A DNA stretch of 39,161 nucleotides from Xanthobacter autotrophicus. GTDB taxonomy: Bacteria; Pseudomonadota; Alphaproteobacteria; Rhizobiales; Xanthobacteraceae. The first letter of the stretch is position 1. Every line of letters starts with the position of its first letter. This document shows, one piece after another, positions 8,178 to 17,174 of this stretch. A program made the translations under genes and the position numbers. The stretch covers positions 1-39,161 of the forward strand of contig NZ_JAIVFO010000024.1 of assembly GCF_029991245.1 (NCBI RefSeq), in the 5' to 3' direction. The notes beneath the pieces are model-generated. The model had not been told where the DNA came from. It made no database searches and worked only from the letters and a program-made list of their open reading frames with translations.

Positions 8178-8240
8178 GCTCATCAAGGAGAAAAACTACA
8201 GCCAGCGACTATGACTGGCGCGGCAGCACCGGAACCATCC

Positions 8241-9527
8241 TCAATTGTCGTCGGGGTGGCTCACATCGTCGAGCGCGATGTTGGTGCAGGAGATGGCGCC
8301 ATCGGGCTCATCGAAGGCGGTCTGGGTGAGGAAGGCGCAGCGCGTGCCCTCGGCCGCGGCGATGAAGGAGACCATGCGCTGGGTGATGCCGGCGACCTGG
8401 CTGGAATCGTCCGCCGGGCGGAAGGCGGCATCGGCGGGCGGCTGCGGGCCGGCTTTCCTGGCGCTCTTCAGGTCGGTGACGGTGGGGATCAGCGAGAGGG
8501 TATCGGCCGCGTCATCCGGCGTCACCACCGGCTCGAGGGTCAGGGTGAACTGGTCGAAGGTGCCCTTGCCGAGGCGCGTCGCCTCCGCCTCTCCGGTCAC
8601 GGTCGCCTTGAAGGCGGGGCCGGACACGCCGGGCACCACGGCGCCGGCGATCCTGAACTTGCGCGGCCCGGCGGCCGACGCCTCAGGCGCCGCGCCGGAC
8701 AGAAGGCGCGCCAGCATGGCTTCCGCATAGGATTTCAGCTTCGCCTCGGAGACCTTGTCCGCCTCCGCCACCCGGGCGCGCGGGATGGTGGCCAGAGCCA
8801 TCTCGCCGCACAGCGCCGGCAGCATCACCGCCGCCACCTGAGGCACGCGGCGCAGGTCCTCGGCGTGTCTGGCCTCGCTGCCCACCGGCACGGCGATGTC
8901 CACGGACACGTCATCGCCTCCCCGCGCGACGAGGCGCAGGCGGCTCCAGGCGTCCTTCAGCTTCTGCCGGGCCGGGCCGCCCTGCTGCGGCACCACCACC
9001 AGGTCGAGGTCCGCCACGGCGGCCGGCGCCTCTGCGGCTGCGGCCAGATCCTTGGCGCGGAAGGTGACCGACAGCCCGCCATAGACGCGTCCGCACCAGT
9101 CCTCCGGATCGTGCTGCAGCGCCAGCGCCGGCTCGGAGAAGCCCGCCGGCGGCCGGAACAGGGTGACGGAATCGATGCCGGGGATGCTGGTCGTCTCCTC
9201 GAAGATGCGGTGCAGGCCGCGCTCGTTCTCGCTGAAGACGAACCGGTAGGCCTCCGCGCCCTGCCCCACGGTGAGGGTGAGCACCCCGTTGGCCAGCGTG
9301 CCGGAGAGGGGCAGCGCTGGGCGCGGATCGCCCACGGGCGCGGCGAGGGTGCCCGTCACCTTGCCATCGGCCACATCCATGCTGGCGATGGCCACGTGGT
9401 AGGGATCGAAGAAGGGCAGCCCCGTCGCCATGTAGCGATCGGTGGCCCACGCGGTGGCGGGCGCAAGCAGCCCGAGGGCTGCAACGAGGGCGAGACGCCC
9501 GGCTCGGGAAACGAGAAGGTTGCGCAT
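8241..9527 (-). CDS. Hypothetical exported protein
   Basis: A 428-residue protein I do not recognise. It has a clear Sec signal peptide (MRNLLVSRAG start, hydrophobic 12-25, cleavage after ATAWA). The mature protein opens with a region resembling a small beta-rich domain (YMATGLPFFDPYHVA, GKVTGTL, NGVLTLTVG). It later has only two visible cysteine pairs, and is rich in beta strands and short helices. No catalytic motif stands out. The frame stays open to 9863, but the ATG at 9527 is preceded by AGAGGCGGCG and begins the signal peptide. It is divergent from an alpha/beta hydrolase gene and appears to be a single-gene unit ending at the hairpin at 8121-8177. Confidence 0.7.
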   Translation of the reverse strand: MRNLLVSRAGRLALVAALGLLAPATAWATDRYMATGLPFFDPYHVAIASMDVADGKVTGTLAAPVGDPRPALPLSGTLANGVLTLTVGQGAEAYRFVFSENERGLHRIFEETTSIPGIDSVTLFRPPAGFSEPALALQHDPEDWCGRVYGGLSVTFRAKDLAAAAEAPAAVADLDLVVVPQQGGPARQKLKDAWSRLRLVARGGDDVSVDIAVPVGSEARHAEDLRRVPQVAAVMLPALCGEMALATIPRARVAEADKVSEAKLKSYAEAMLARLLSGAAPEASAAGPRKFRIAGAVVPGVSGPAFKATVTGEAEATRLGKGTFDQFTLTLEPVVTPDDAADTLSLIPTVTDLKSARKAGPQPPADAAFRPADDSSQVAGITQRMVSFIAAAEGTRCAFLTQTAFDEPDGAISCTNIALDDVSHPDDN

Positions 9528-9645
9528 GGTTCGCCGCCTCTTCTGGCACTGCCGCGTTGGGCCCGCTCTATAGCACCCGCGAAGGGGCGGACCCAAGGCA
9601 GCCCACCGGCTGCGCCTGCTCTTAAAGCCGGCGCCCCGAAATGCT

Positions 9646-10518
9646 ATGCAGGGGAGCATGAGCGCTCCCGAGTCCCCCGCCCGCCGCACCACCCGAGTCA
9701 CCACTCCCGACGGCATCGGCATCGCCGCCGAGGCCTTCGGCGCCGAGACCTTGGGGGCCGAGACTCGCCCGGGCATTGTCTTCATCCACGGCTTTTCCCA
9801 GTCGAGCCTGTGCTGGGCGCGGCAGACGGCAAGCCCGCAGCTGGCCGACTGCCGCATGGTCACCTACGATTTCCGCGGCCATGGCGCCTCGGACAAGCCC
9901 TCCGACCTCGCCTGCTACAAGGTGGCGGAACTCTGGGCCGGCGAGGTGGACGCGGTGATCCGCGCCTTCGGGCTGGAGCGGCCGGTGCTGGTGGGCTGGT
10001 CCTATGCCGGGCGCATCATCGGCGATTATGTCGCCACCTTCGGCACCAAGGGCATCTCCGGCATCGTGTTCGTGGATGCGGTGACGGCCAACGAGCGACG
10101 CTTCTACGGCAGTTGCAACCGCCTCATGCGGCTCATGTGCAGCCCGGACGTGGCGGAGAACATCACCGCCACCCGCGCCTTCCTGCGCCGCTGCTTCGCC
10201 AACCCCATCCCGCAGCCCCTGTTCGAGCTGCTGTTTGGCGTGAACATGCTGGTGCCGCACCACATCCGCGCCGCCCTGTTCGACCGGGTGGCGGATTATG
10301 ACGCCCTGAATCGCACCCTCGACGTGCCGGCCCTGGTGATCCAGGGCGCCCTCGACGAGGTGGTGGCCCCGGCCATGGCGGAACATATTACCGAAATCGT
10401 GCCGAACGCCCGGCTCGATCTCTTTGAGGGCGCCGGACATGCGCCGTTCCTGGAGGCGCCGGAGCGCTTCAACGCGGCGCTGGCCGCTTTCGTCCGGGAG
10501 GTAGCCGGCAAGGCTTGA
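9646..10518 (+). CDS. Alpha/beta-fold hydrolase
   Basis: A 290-residue cytoplasmic hydrolase. The oxyanion-hole segment is FIHGFSQSS, the strand-4 motif TYDFRGHGASDKP, the nucleophile elbow LVGWSYAGR with Ser as nucleophile, the acid in VIQGALDEVV, and the catalytic His in GAGHAPFLEAPE. This layout is that of haloperoxidase/esterase-like single-domain hydrolases; the substrate cannot be read. Two starts are possible, 9646 and an in-frame ATG at 9658. The second lies only 1-2 nt after GGGGAG, too close for a good ribosome-binding site, so 9646 is kept with low certainty. It appears monocistronic. Confidence 0.8.
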   Translation: MQGSMSAPESPARRTTRVTTPDGIGIAAEAFGAETLGAETRPGIVFIHGFSQSSLCWARQTASPQLADCRMVTYDFRGHGASDKPSDLACYKVAELWAGEVDAVIRAFGLERPVLVGWSYAGRIIGDYVATFGTKGISGIVFVDAVTANERRFYGSCNRLMRLMCSPDVAENITATRAFLRRCFANPIPQPLFELLFGVNMLVPHHIRAALFDRVADYDALNRTLDVPALVIQGALDEVVAPAMAEHITEIVPNARLDLFEGAGHAPFLEAPERFNAALAAFVREVAGKA

Positions 10519-10693
10519 GCGTTGCCGCAGGACCTCGCCCGCGAAAAATCCGCATCACACTCCCGTGCGGCCGGAACCGCCATGCCACAAAGCGGTTGCA
10601 GTCATGTCCATTTTGCGGCGACAAAATGGACTGTCGGAGCGCAACCCGCTCCCCCGTGTGTCCCCTTCGTTCCTCAGCCGAGACGTAAGACCC

Positions 10694-11287
10694 ATGACGC
10701 ACTTCAGATCCCTCGCCCTGGCCGCCGTTGCGGCCGCGCTCGTGGCGGCGGGGCCGGCGCGAGCCGACGACCGCTACGACCTCTTCAACTTCAACAAGCT
10801 GTTCAGCGGTGCCAACACCAATGCCGGCTACGTCGGTACCTCCTCGCCCATCGGCCGGCAGATGGTGTCCATCGACCAGCGGTACGCGCCGGGCACCATC
10901 GTTATCCGCACGTCGGAGCGGCGGCTGTATTATGTCACCTCCCGCGGGGAGGCCATTCGCTACGGCGTCGGGGTGGGCCGCGAGGGCTTCCAGTGGTCCG
11001 GCGTGAAGACCGTCAGCGCCAAGAAGGAATGGCCGTCCTGGACGCCGCCGGCGCAGATGCTGAGGCGCCGTCCCGATCTGCCGCGCCACATGCCGGGAGG
11101 CATTGAAAATCCGCTGGGCGCGCGGGCCATGTATCTCGGCTCCAGCCTCTACCGCATCCACGGCTCCAACGAGCCGGAGACCATCGGCCAAGCGGTCTCC
11201 TCCGGCTGCTTCCGCATGACCAACGACGATGTGGTGGACCTCTACAACCGCGTCCGCGTGGGCACCACGGTGTACGTGCTGCGCTGA
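10694..11287 (+). CDS. L,D-transpeptidase (YkuD domain)
   Basis: A 197-residue periplasmic enzyme expected to form 3-3 peptidoglycan cross-links or attach proteins to peptidoglycan. A signal peptide (1-24, cleaved after ARA) is followed by a short linker and a YkuD catalytic domain: IVIRTSERRLYYV, GVGVGREGFQWSG, then the catalytic block with His156 in IHGSN and Cys172 in SSGCFRM. Spacing and residues match the active L,D-transpeptidase signature. ATG 10694 is chosen because the signal peptide starts there; the open frame begins earlier at 10565. It ends at a bidirectional terminator shared with cspA. Alphaproteobacteria often carry many paralogues of this family. Confidence 0.9.
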   Translation: MTHFRSLALAAVAAALVAAGPARADDRYDLFNFNKLFSGANTNAGYVGTSSPIGRQMVSIDQRYAPGTIVIRTSERRLYYVTSRGEAIRYGVGVGREGFQWSGVKTVSAKKEWPSWTPPAQMLRRRPDLPRHMPGGIENPLGARAMYLGSSLYRIHGSNEPETIGQAVSSGCFRMTNDDVVDLYNRVRVGTTVYVLR

Positions 11288-11329
11288 GCGCGGCAGCCGG
11301 GAGCAACGATAAAGCTGCTCCAAACGCAA

Positions 11330-11363
11330 AAAACCCCGGCCACCTTGCGGTGACCGGGGTTTT
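11330..11363. terminator. Bidirectional intrinsic terminator
   Basis: AAAACCCCGG (11330-11339) pairs with CCGGGGTTTT (11354-11363), and inside it CACC pairs with GGTG around the loop TTGC, with one C/A mismatch. A-rich on the left and T-rich on the right, it serves the L,D-transpeptidase gene (plus) and the cspA gene (minus). Confidence 0.92.
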
Positions 11364-11379
11364 CTATTGGAGCTTCAGC

Positions 11380-11586
11380 TCAGAGCGCGGCGAGGTTCGA
11401 CGCCTTGCTCTTACCGCGGTTGTCCGCGACGATATCGAAGGACACCTTCTGGCCATCGTTCAGGCTGTAGAGGCCGGAGCGCTCCACGTCCGAGATGTGC
11501 ACGAAGACGTCGGGGCCGCCCTCATCCTGCTGGATGAAGCCGAAACCCTTCTGGGAATTGAAAAACTTGACGGTACCTGTGGCCAT
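11380..11586 (-). CDS. cspA: Cold-shock protein (CspA family)
   Basis: A 68-residue single cold-shock domain. It opens [18 protein letters not shown] and contains RNP1 KGFGFI (13-18) and RNP2 VFVHI (27-31), the nucleic-acid contacts of the OB fold. Such proteins bind single-stranded RNA and DNA and melt mRNA structure. The start codon has a strong AGGAGG. Alphaproteobacteria have several csp paralogues, so whether this one is cold-inducible cannot be told. The long empty stretch upstream (11587-11965) could supply a long leader, as is common for csp genes. Confidence 0.93.
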   Translation of the reverse strand: MATGTVKFFNSQKGFGFIQQDEGGPDVFVHISDVERSGLYSLNDGQKVSFDIVADNRGKSKASNLAAL

Positions 11587-11965
11587 GGTGGCCTCCTGTG
11601 CGCGCAGGTCGCTCTTCAGCTGCGCCTGCGCCAGTCACCCCCGCGCACGACCAACGTCGCGGCGCAGCGGGGCGTAGTTCTAGACGAGTTCGAATTGGAA
11701 GGCTTTTGTGTCGCGGCCCGAAGGAAACGATGAAGCAGGCCGATGACGAACTGTCCGCTCAGCTCGCCCCTCCGCACATCCATGATCATGGAAAGCGGAG
11801 GAACGAACACCCATTGCCGCGGCGGGATCGGAGTACATCCGTCCGTCTCCCGAATGCGATCGCGCTTGGAGCGCGCCGCGTCCGGCGGCTTGGGTTGAGG
11901 GAGAGATAGGGGTCAATAACGGCCTTTTCAAGGGAGGCGCGCAAAATAATGCGCGCCGCCTGCGC
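11587..11965. other. Gene-free stretch upstream of cspA
   Basis: No open frame here has a convincing start, codon pattern or family match. The half nearest cspA contains the AT-richer block around 11675-11710 and would carry the cspA promoter and leader (minus strand). The remainder lies between that promoter and the end of the substrate-binding-protein remnant. The last bases form a short AAAATA/TATTTT inverted repeat (11943-11972) overlapping the stop codon of that remnant. Confidence 0.5.
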
Positions 11966-12511
<546 letters not shown>

Positions 12512-12520
12512 CCACACAGT

Positions 12521-12544
12521 CCCTCTCCCGCAAGCGGGAGAGGG
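12521..12544. repeat. Short GC-rich hairpin beside the IS remnant
   Basis: An 11-bp perfect stem (CCCTCTCCCGC with GCGGGAGAGGG) closed by AA. Palindromes of this CCCTCTCC type are widespread between genes of alphaproteobacteria. Here it sits 10 bp after the transposase stop codon and may be a dispersed palindromic repeat or a terminator lacking a T run. Confidence 0.65.
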
Positions 12545-12617
12545 GGCGACGATGCCCGGCGCGGCACCCCTTCACCTTCGCCATGATCGGATGCGAGAAT
12601 GCCGTTCAGGAAACACC

Positions 12618-13994
12618 ATGGCCCGCATTCTCGCTGCCCTCGCCCTGTTCGCAACGCTCCTTTCCGGCACGCCCTGGCTGCTGCCGGTGGCAAAGGAGAG
12701 CGTGAAGCTCGTCGCCGCGCGGGACGATCCGGCGGCCCTCGCCGACCTGGGATTGGCCGGCTTCACGGCCCAGGATGCACGCCGGTCCATCGCGGCGGCG
12801 CTGGCCGAGGACGATGCAGCGCTGGCCGCCTCCTTCCTCGCGCTTGCCGATGCGCGCGGTCTCCCCATCCCGCCGGAATTGCGCGCGCAGGTGGAGGACG
12901 CCACCGGAGCCCTGTCCGAAACCCTGCGGTCGGCCAAGGCGTTCGGCCTCGGCTTCGTCACCGGCGAGCCGCGCGACCTCGCAGGGCTCGCCGGCGCGGC
13001 GACCAGCGACCTCATGGTGTGGGGCGACATCCGCGATGCCGGCCGCGAGGGCCTCAAGCTGGCGCGCGGCGAGGATGCGGACGAACTGATTCTCGGCCTG
13101 TCCGCCGTGGGCATCGCCGTCACCGCCGGCACCTATGCCACCGTGGGCGCGAGCCTGCCGGTGCGCATCGGCATCTCGCTGGTGAAGGTGGCCAAGCGCA
13201 CCGGACGCCTCTCCGCCGCGCTCGCCCGCAGCCTCACCCGCGCGGTGCGCGAGAGCGTGGATTTTGCCGCCCTGCGCCGGCTCGCGGCTGCCCCCGCAAC
13301 CGTGGATGCCGCAGCGGTGAAGGGGGTCGTGCGCACGCAGCGCCTCACCGACCTCACCCGCATGCTGGACGACACCGCGCGAATCGAGGCGAAGGCCGGC
13401 ACCCGCGCCGCGCTGGAAGGCCTGAAGGTGGCGGACAGCGGGCGGGACCTCTCCCGCGTCGCCCGCCTCGCCGAGGCCAAGGGATCGCAGACGCTGGCCA
13501 TCCTCAAAACCCTTGGGCGCGGGGCCATTGCCATCACCAGTGCGCTGTTCCACCTGATCTGGTGGGCCTTCGCGGCGGCGCTCTACGCCTTCGCCCTGGT
13601 CTCGTCCTTCAATTCCTTCTGCGTCGCCTGCGCCCGCCGCTGCTGGCGCGGCAAGCGCCCCAGGGCCGGCCGCCACCGGCAGCGGACACCCGACCCGGCA
13701 ACGGCGGAGCCCCTGCCATCGGCGCCCGTTGCCGACATGGAGGCCGCGGCCGCCCGCGTGCTGGCGGCCATCGAGGCCGCGCGGGACCTCGCCCGAAGCC
13801 CGTCGCCGGCGGACCGTTCGCCGGTGGACTTGGCACAACGGGAGCGAGCTTCTAGTTTCCCGCCCCGTCATCCGCCCAGATCGGAGGCGCCCGCCGTGGC
13901 GGTGCCCCGCGAAGGTTCCCCATGCCCCATTTCTCTTCCGCAGGCGTCGATATTGCCTATTTCGACATCGGCACCGGCGATCCGGTCCTTCTGA
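12618..13994 (+). CDS. Hypothetical membrane-associated protein
   Basis: A 458-residue protein I cannot assign. It starts with a signal-like hydrophobic segment (LAALALFATLLSGTPWLLP). A long Ala/Arg-rich helical region follows, with a glycine-rich hydrophobic stretch near 155-190 (ILGLSAVGIAVTAGTYATVG). A strong transmembrane segment lies near 315-335 (ALFHLIWWAFAAALYAFALV), followed by a Cys/Arg-rich and Pro-rich tail. ATG 12618 has AGGAAA at good spacing. The frame ends at 13994, which overlaps the next gene by 73 bp, an unusually long overlap. The last roughly 60 residues lack any fold-like pattern, so a frameshift or a shorter true end is possible. It begins just past the IS110 remnant. 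Confidence 0.6.
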   Translation: MARILAALALFATLLSGTPWLLPVAKESVKLVAARDDPAALADLGLAGFTAQDARRSIAAALAEDDAALAASFLALADARGLPIPPELRAQVEDATGALSETLRSAKAFGLGFVTGEPRDLAGLAGAATSDLMVWGDIRDAGREGLKLARGEDADELILGLSAVGIAVTAGTYATVGASLPVRIGISLVKVAKRTGRLSAALARSLTRAVRESVDFAALRRLAAAPATVDAAAVKGVVRTQRLTDLTRMLDDTARIEAKAGTRAALEGLKVADSGRDLSRVARLAEAKGSQTLAILKTLGRGAIAITSALFHLIWWAFAAALYAFALVSSFNSFCVACARRCWRGKRPRAGRHRQRTPDPATAEPLPSAPVADMEAAAARVLAAIEAARDLARSPSPADRSPVDLAQRERASSFPPRHPPRSEAPAVAVPREGSPCPISLPQASILPISTSAPAIRSF

Positions 13995-14674
13995 TCCACG
14001 GCTTCGCCTCCTCCAAGGAGGTCAACTGGGTCGGCCCCTCCTGGACCCGGACCCTCACCGAGGCCGGCTACCGCGCCATCGGTTTCGACCATCGCGGCCA
14101 CGGCGAAACGGAAAAGCTCTACGACCCGGCCCTCTACGACACCCGCATCATGGCGGAGGATGCCCAGCGCCTCCTCGCCCATCTGGGGTTGGAGCGGGCG
14201 GACGTGGTCGGCTATTCCATGGGCGCGCGGGTGGGCGCGCAAATGGCTCTGCATTTCCCGCAGGCGGTGCGTTCGCTGATCATGGGCGGGCTGGGCATCC
14301 ATCTGGTGGACGGGGTGGGCCTGCCCCAGACGGTGGCCGACGCGCTGGAGGCGCCGACCCTGGAGGATGTCACCGATCCCATGGGCCGCATGTTCCGCGC
14401 CTTCGCCGACGCCAACAAGGCCGACCTGAAGGCGCTAGCCGCCTGCATCCGCGGCTCCCGGCAGGTGCTCAGCCGCGAGGAGGTGGGGCGCATCTTCCAG
14501 CCGGTGCTGGTGGCCATCGGCACCCGCGACCTGGTTTCCGGCCCCGGCCAGCCTTTGGTGGATCTCCTGCCGGACGGTACCATGCTGGATATCCCCAACC
14601 GCGACCACAACCCCGCCGTGGGCGACAAGGTGTTCAAGGCGGGTGCTCTCGAATTCCTGAAACGCCGGCCCTGA
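13922..14674 (+). CDS. Alpha/beta-fold hydrolase
   Basis: A 250-residue hydrolase with a complete catalytic layout: oxyanion loop LLIHGFASSKE, FDHRGHGETEK, nucleophile elbow VVGYSMGARVG with Ser, acid in AIGTRDLVSG, and His in NRDHNPAVG. It resembles PcaD/BioH-like carboxylesterases and ester/lactone hydrolases, but the substrate is not readable. The ATG at 13922 lies inside the preceding frame, pointing to translational coupling if both are real. cysE follows after 78 bp. Confidence 0.85.
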   Translation: MPHFSSAGVDIAYFDIGTGDPVLLIHGFASSKEVNWVGPSWTRTLTEAGYRAIGFDHRGHGETEKLYDPALYDTRIMAEDAQRLLAHLGLERADVVGYSMGARVGAQMALHFPQAVRSLIMGGLGIHLVDGVGLPQTVADALEAPTLEDVTDPMGRMFRAFADANKADLKALAACIRGSRQVLSREEVGRIFQPVLVAIGTRDLVSGPGQPLVDLLPDGTMLDIPNRDHNPAVGDKVFKAGALEFLKRRP

Positions 14675-14752
14675 CGCGGCGTCGGGGAACCTCTCCCCTT
14701 CGCGCCGCTTGTGCTAGAACAGGCGCCAAGTTGCATCGTCGAGGAGGCAGGA

Positions 14753-15637
14753 ATGCCGCAGTCCCCCATGCCCGCGCCCGTTGCGGACGCGTTCGCCCCG
14801 AAGCTCACCAAGGCGGGCACGGAACGCTGGCACGACGTGGTTGATCCGGTCTGGGCGCGCCTGCGCAACGAGGCGGAGGAGGCCGCCGAACGCGAGCCCC
14901 TGCTCGCCGCCTTCCTCATCGGCGCCGTGCTGGGCCAGCCGAGCCTCGAAGCGGTGATCGGCGAGCGCATCGCCGCCCGCCTCGACCACGCGGACGTGCC
15001 GGCCAGCGCCATCCGCGCCGCCTGGCTCGAAGCCACCGCCCGCGACAAGGCCATTCCCCAGGCCCTGCGCGCCGACATCATGGCGGTGGTGGACCGCGAC
15101 CCGGCGGCCACCCGGACGCTGGAGCCGGTGCTCTATTTCAAGGGCTTCCACGCCATCCAGACCCACCGCCTGTCCCATTTCCTGTGGGCCAACGGCCAGC
15201 GCGACCTCGCCCTCTATCTCCAGAGCCAGGCCTCGTCCGTGTTCGCCGTGGACATCCACCCACAGGTGCCCATGGGCCGGGGCATCTTCCTCGACCACGC
15301 CACCGGCGTCGTCATCGGCGCCACCGCGGTGATCGAGGACGACGTGTCGATCCTGCAGGGGGTGACGCTGGGCGGCACCGGCAAGGAGACCGGTGACCGC
15401 CATCCCAAGATCCGCCGCGGCGTGCTCATCGGCGCCGGGGCCAAGGTGCTCGGCAACATCGAGGTGGGGCGTTGCGCCCGCATCGCCGCCGGCTCGGTGG
15501 TGCTGAAACCGGTGCCGCGCAACACCACGGTGGCGGGCATCCCGGCCAAGGTGGTAGGCGAAGCCGGCTGCGCCGAGCCCTCGCGCTCCATGGACCAGAT
15601 GTTCGAGGACAACATCTGGTCGGGCGCGGATATCTGA
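14753..15637 (+). CDS. cysE: Serine O-acetyltransferase
   Basis: A 294-residue cytoplasmic enzyme that acetylates L-serine with acetyl-CoA, the entry step of cysteine synthesis. An N-terminal helical serine-acetyltransferase domain (WARLRNEAEEAAEREPLLAAF) is followed by the left-handed beta-helix of hexapeptide repeats. Diagnostic blocks are DIHPQVPMGRGIFLDHATG with the catalytic Asp and His, VTLGGTGKETGDRHP with a second His, and the repeat-end VAGIPAKVVG. ATG 14753 is fixed by GAGGAGG six bases upstream, although the frame opens earlier. A DUF3126 gene follows 78 bp later, a pairing I associate with Hyphomicrobiales. Confidence 0.96.
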   Translation: MPQSPMPAPVADAFAPKLTKAGTERWHDVVDPVWARLRNEAEEAAEREPLLAAFLIGAVLGQPSLEAVIGERIAARLDHADVPASAIRAAWLEATARDKAIPQALRADIMAVVDRDPAATRTLEPVLYFKGFHAIQTHRLSHFLWANGQRDLALYLQSQASSVFAVDIHPQVPMGRGIFLDHATGVVIGATAVIEDDVSILQGVTLGGTGKETGDRHPKIRRGVLIGAGAKVLGNIEVGRCARIAAGSVVLKPVPRNTTVAGIPAKVVGEAGCAEPSRSMDQMFEDNIWSGADI

Positions 15638-15715
15638 GGGCTGTTGCCTGCCGCGACTTGAACGCGCGCGCCCTGGCCGCCATAACGCGGCCATCCGTTC
15701 GCAAGGAGAACACCG

Positions 15716-15925
15716 TTGGAAAAAACCGAGCTCGAGCGCGTGCAGCGCTATTTGCGGACCCTGTTCGGCAACCCGCAGATCAAGGTGACTGCCCGCCCGA
15801 AGAAGAAGGACTCGGCCGAGGTCTATCTGGGCGAGGAGTTCATCGGCGTCCTCTACAAGGACGATGAAGACGACGACCTCTCCTACAACTTCCAGATGGC
15901 GATCCTCGATTCCGACCTGGAGTGA
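15716..15925 (+). CDS. DUF3126 family protein with TTG start
   Basis: A 69-residue soluble protein that matches the DUF3126 pattern throughout: an opening basic/acidic helix RVQRYLRTLFGNP, a KVTARPKKKDSAEVYLGEEFIGVLYKD core, and an acidic end. No function is known for the family. The start must be TTG at 15716, because AAGGAG lies 7-8 nt upstream and no ATG or GTG fits. The gene is typically found just after cysE in alphaproteobacteria. Confidence 0.88.
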   Translation: MEKTELERVQRYLRTLFGNPQIKVTARPKKKDSAEVYLGEEFIGVLYKDDEDDDLSYNFQMAILDSDLE

Positions 15926-15938
15926 GTGAACCGGCGGG

Positions 15939-16002
15939 AGGCCTGAATGGGGCCTCTCGCCGCGGCGAGAGGGGAGTGGCCGCGCGCCCGCCCTTCAGGC
16001 CT
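15939..16002. terminator. Nested hairpin between convergent genes
   Basis: An outer 9-bp repeat AGGCCTGAA (15939-15947) with TTCAGGCCT (15994-16002) encloses an inner stem CCTCTCGCC (15953-15961) with GGCGAGAGG (15964-15972). It lies between the stop codons of the DUF3126 and DUF2165 genes. No T run is present, so termination is inferred from position only. Confidence 0.55.
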
Positions 16003-16008
16003 GATGGC

Positions 16009-16530
16009 TCAGTTCGGCCGCGTCGGGGGCTCGCTGTCCACGATCTCCCGCTCGGGCAGCGCGATGAGGATCAGCACGCCGAGCACGGTCATGGAGAAGC
16101 GGAAGGCGGCGGCCTGGCCGTTCCAGTCCTTGGACTGCCACATGGCGAAATACTCGCCGGCCACCACCATGAAGCCGAAGAACCAGACCAGGACGGCCAG
16201 CGTACCGCCCAGATAGACGAAGCGCTTGGCGCGCTCGAAGCGGGCGGCGGGTGCAGCAAGCCGCGCCAGCATGGCAACCGCCCCGAGGGCGAGGAACAGT
16301 CCGCTCACCGCCTCGCCTGCGATGATGGCGGCATAGGCCATGCGCCACGCCTGCTCGGCGGTGATGGCCCGATGCATCAGGGCATTGCCGGGAAAGGTCG
16401 TGTCCATGCTCAGCACATGGCGCACGAACGCGTAATTGGTCTCGTAGTCCGCGAGATTGTCGTAGGCGACCAGAAGGCAGAAGGCCGCCAGGGCAGCCGT
16501 CACCATCGCCTTCGCCAAACGCAGCTCCAT
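16009..16530 (-). CDS. DUF2165 family membrane protein
   Basis: A 173-residue inner-membrane protein with four hydrophobic helices: 8-24, about 60-88, 105-125 and 148-163. Conserved landmarks of DUF2165 are the first-loop DYETNYAFVRHVLSMDTTFPGN, the WRMAYAAIIAGE helix, and FFGFMVVAGEYFAMWQSKDWNGQ. Function unknown. The ATG at 16530 has GGAGGGGGCG directly upstream. It appears to be a single-gene unit. Confidence 0.87.
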   Translation of the reverse strand: MELRLAKAMVTAALAAFCLLVAYDNLADYETNYAFVRHVLSMDTTFPGNALMHRAITAEQAWRMAYAAIIAGEAVSGLFLALGAVAMLARLAAPAARFERAKRFVYLGGTLAVLVWFFGFMVVAGEYFAMWQSKDWNGQAAAFRFSMTVLGVLILIALPEREIVDSEPPTRPN

Positions 16531-16584
16531 CGCCCCCTCCCCGCTTCTGCCCGACGCAGTCTTAAAGCGTCGGCAAGCGAGGTG

Positions 16585-16647
16585 GATACCAGCTCACGTC
16601 AAGAAAACGCGTCAACACCGCGATTTCGAAAGCGACTGCCGTAAGCC
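16585..16647. repeat. Diverged copy of a dispersed intergenic repeat
   Basis: The 18 bases AAGAAAACGCGTCAACAC at 16601-16618 are identical to 28762-28779. The similarity extends on both sides (GATA and TC landmarks on the left, GCGA and CGT.AGCC on the right) with substitutions and one gap. The element lies upstream of the DUF2165 gene and beyond the end of infA, outside any coding sequence. Confidence 0.7.
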
Positions 16648-16760
16648 GCCACGGACTTGGCGCCGATCCGAACGCAAAGCGCCCGGCCCCCGCGCGGCGG
16701 CCCCCGCCGACAGGGTCGGACGGACGCGCGCGGCGGGAAGAGAGCGCGGCTGGTCGAAGA

Positions 16761-17036
16761 TCAGCGGCGGCGGAAATTCTGCTGGCGGCGGGCGCCGGGC
16801 GGCGGGGCGTTGCCCTCGGCCTTGTGGCGGAAGTTGATGCGGCCGCGATCGAGGTCGTAAGGGGACATCTCCACCACCACGCGGTCACCCTCGATGGTGC
16901 GGATACGGTTCTTCTTCATCTTGCCGGCCGCATAGGCCAGAATCTGATGATCGTTATCGAGCCGCACACGGAAGTTGCCGTCCGGGAGCACCTCGGTCAC
17001 CGTTCCTTCGAACTCCAGCAGTTCTTCCTTCGCCAT
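16761..17036 (-). CDS. infA: Translation initiation factor IF-1, tailed form
   Basis: A 91-residue protein whose first 72 residues are a standard S1-type OB fold of IF-1: [43 protein letters not shown], then [13 protein letters not shown] and [10 protein letters not shown]-1 binds the ribosomal A site during initiation. Unlike ordinary 72-residue IF-1 it carries a Pro/Arg-rich tail of about 18 residues. Many alphaproteobacteria have such a second IF-1-like gene besides the housekeeping one, so this may be the paralogue. The start at 17036 has GGAG at good spacing. It follows the DEAD-box helicase by 138 bp on the same strand. Confidence 0.88.
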   Translation of the reverse strand: MAKEELLEFEGTVTEVLPDGNFRVRLDNDHQILAYAAGKMKKNRIRTIEGDRVVVEMSPYDLDRGRINFRHKAEGNAPPPGARRQQNFRRR

Positions 17037-17174
17037 ATAGTCGTCTCCAGAGGCCCCGATGAGGGGGCAGAATTACCGGGCTTATCTCACGAAATCACCC
17101 GTACGCCCATAGGTAGATGCGCGCGGCGACGCATTTTCGCCATCCGCGCGCACCCGCGATCCATTCAATGCGTC

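Noticed and set aside
8034-10301. Plus-strand frame of 755 codons crossing the secreted hypothetical and the hydrolase
   Set aside because: It spans intergenic DNA and two real genes in the wrong frames. No motif was found.
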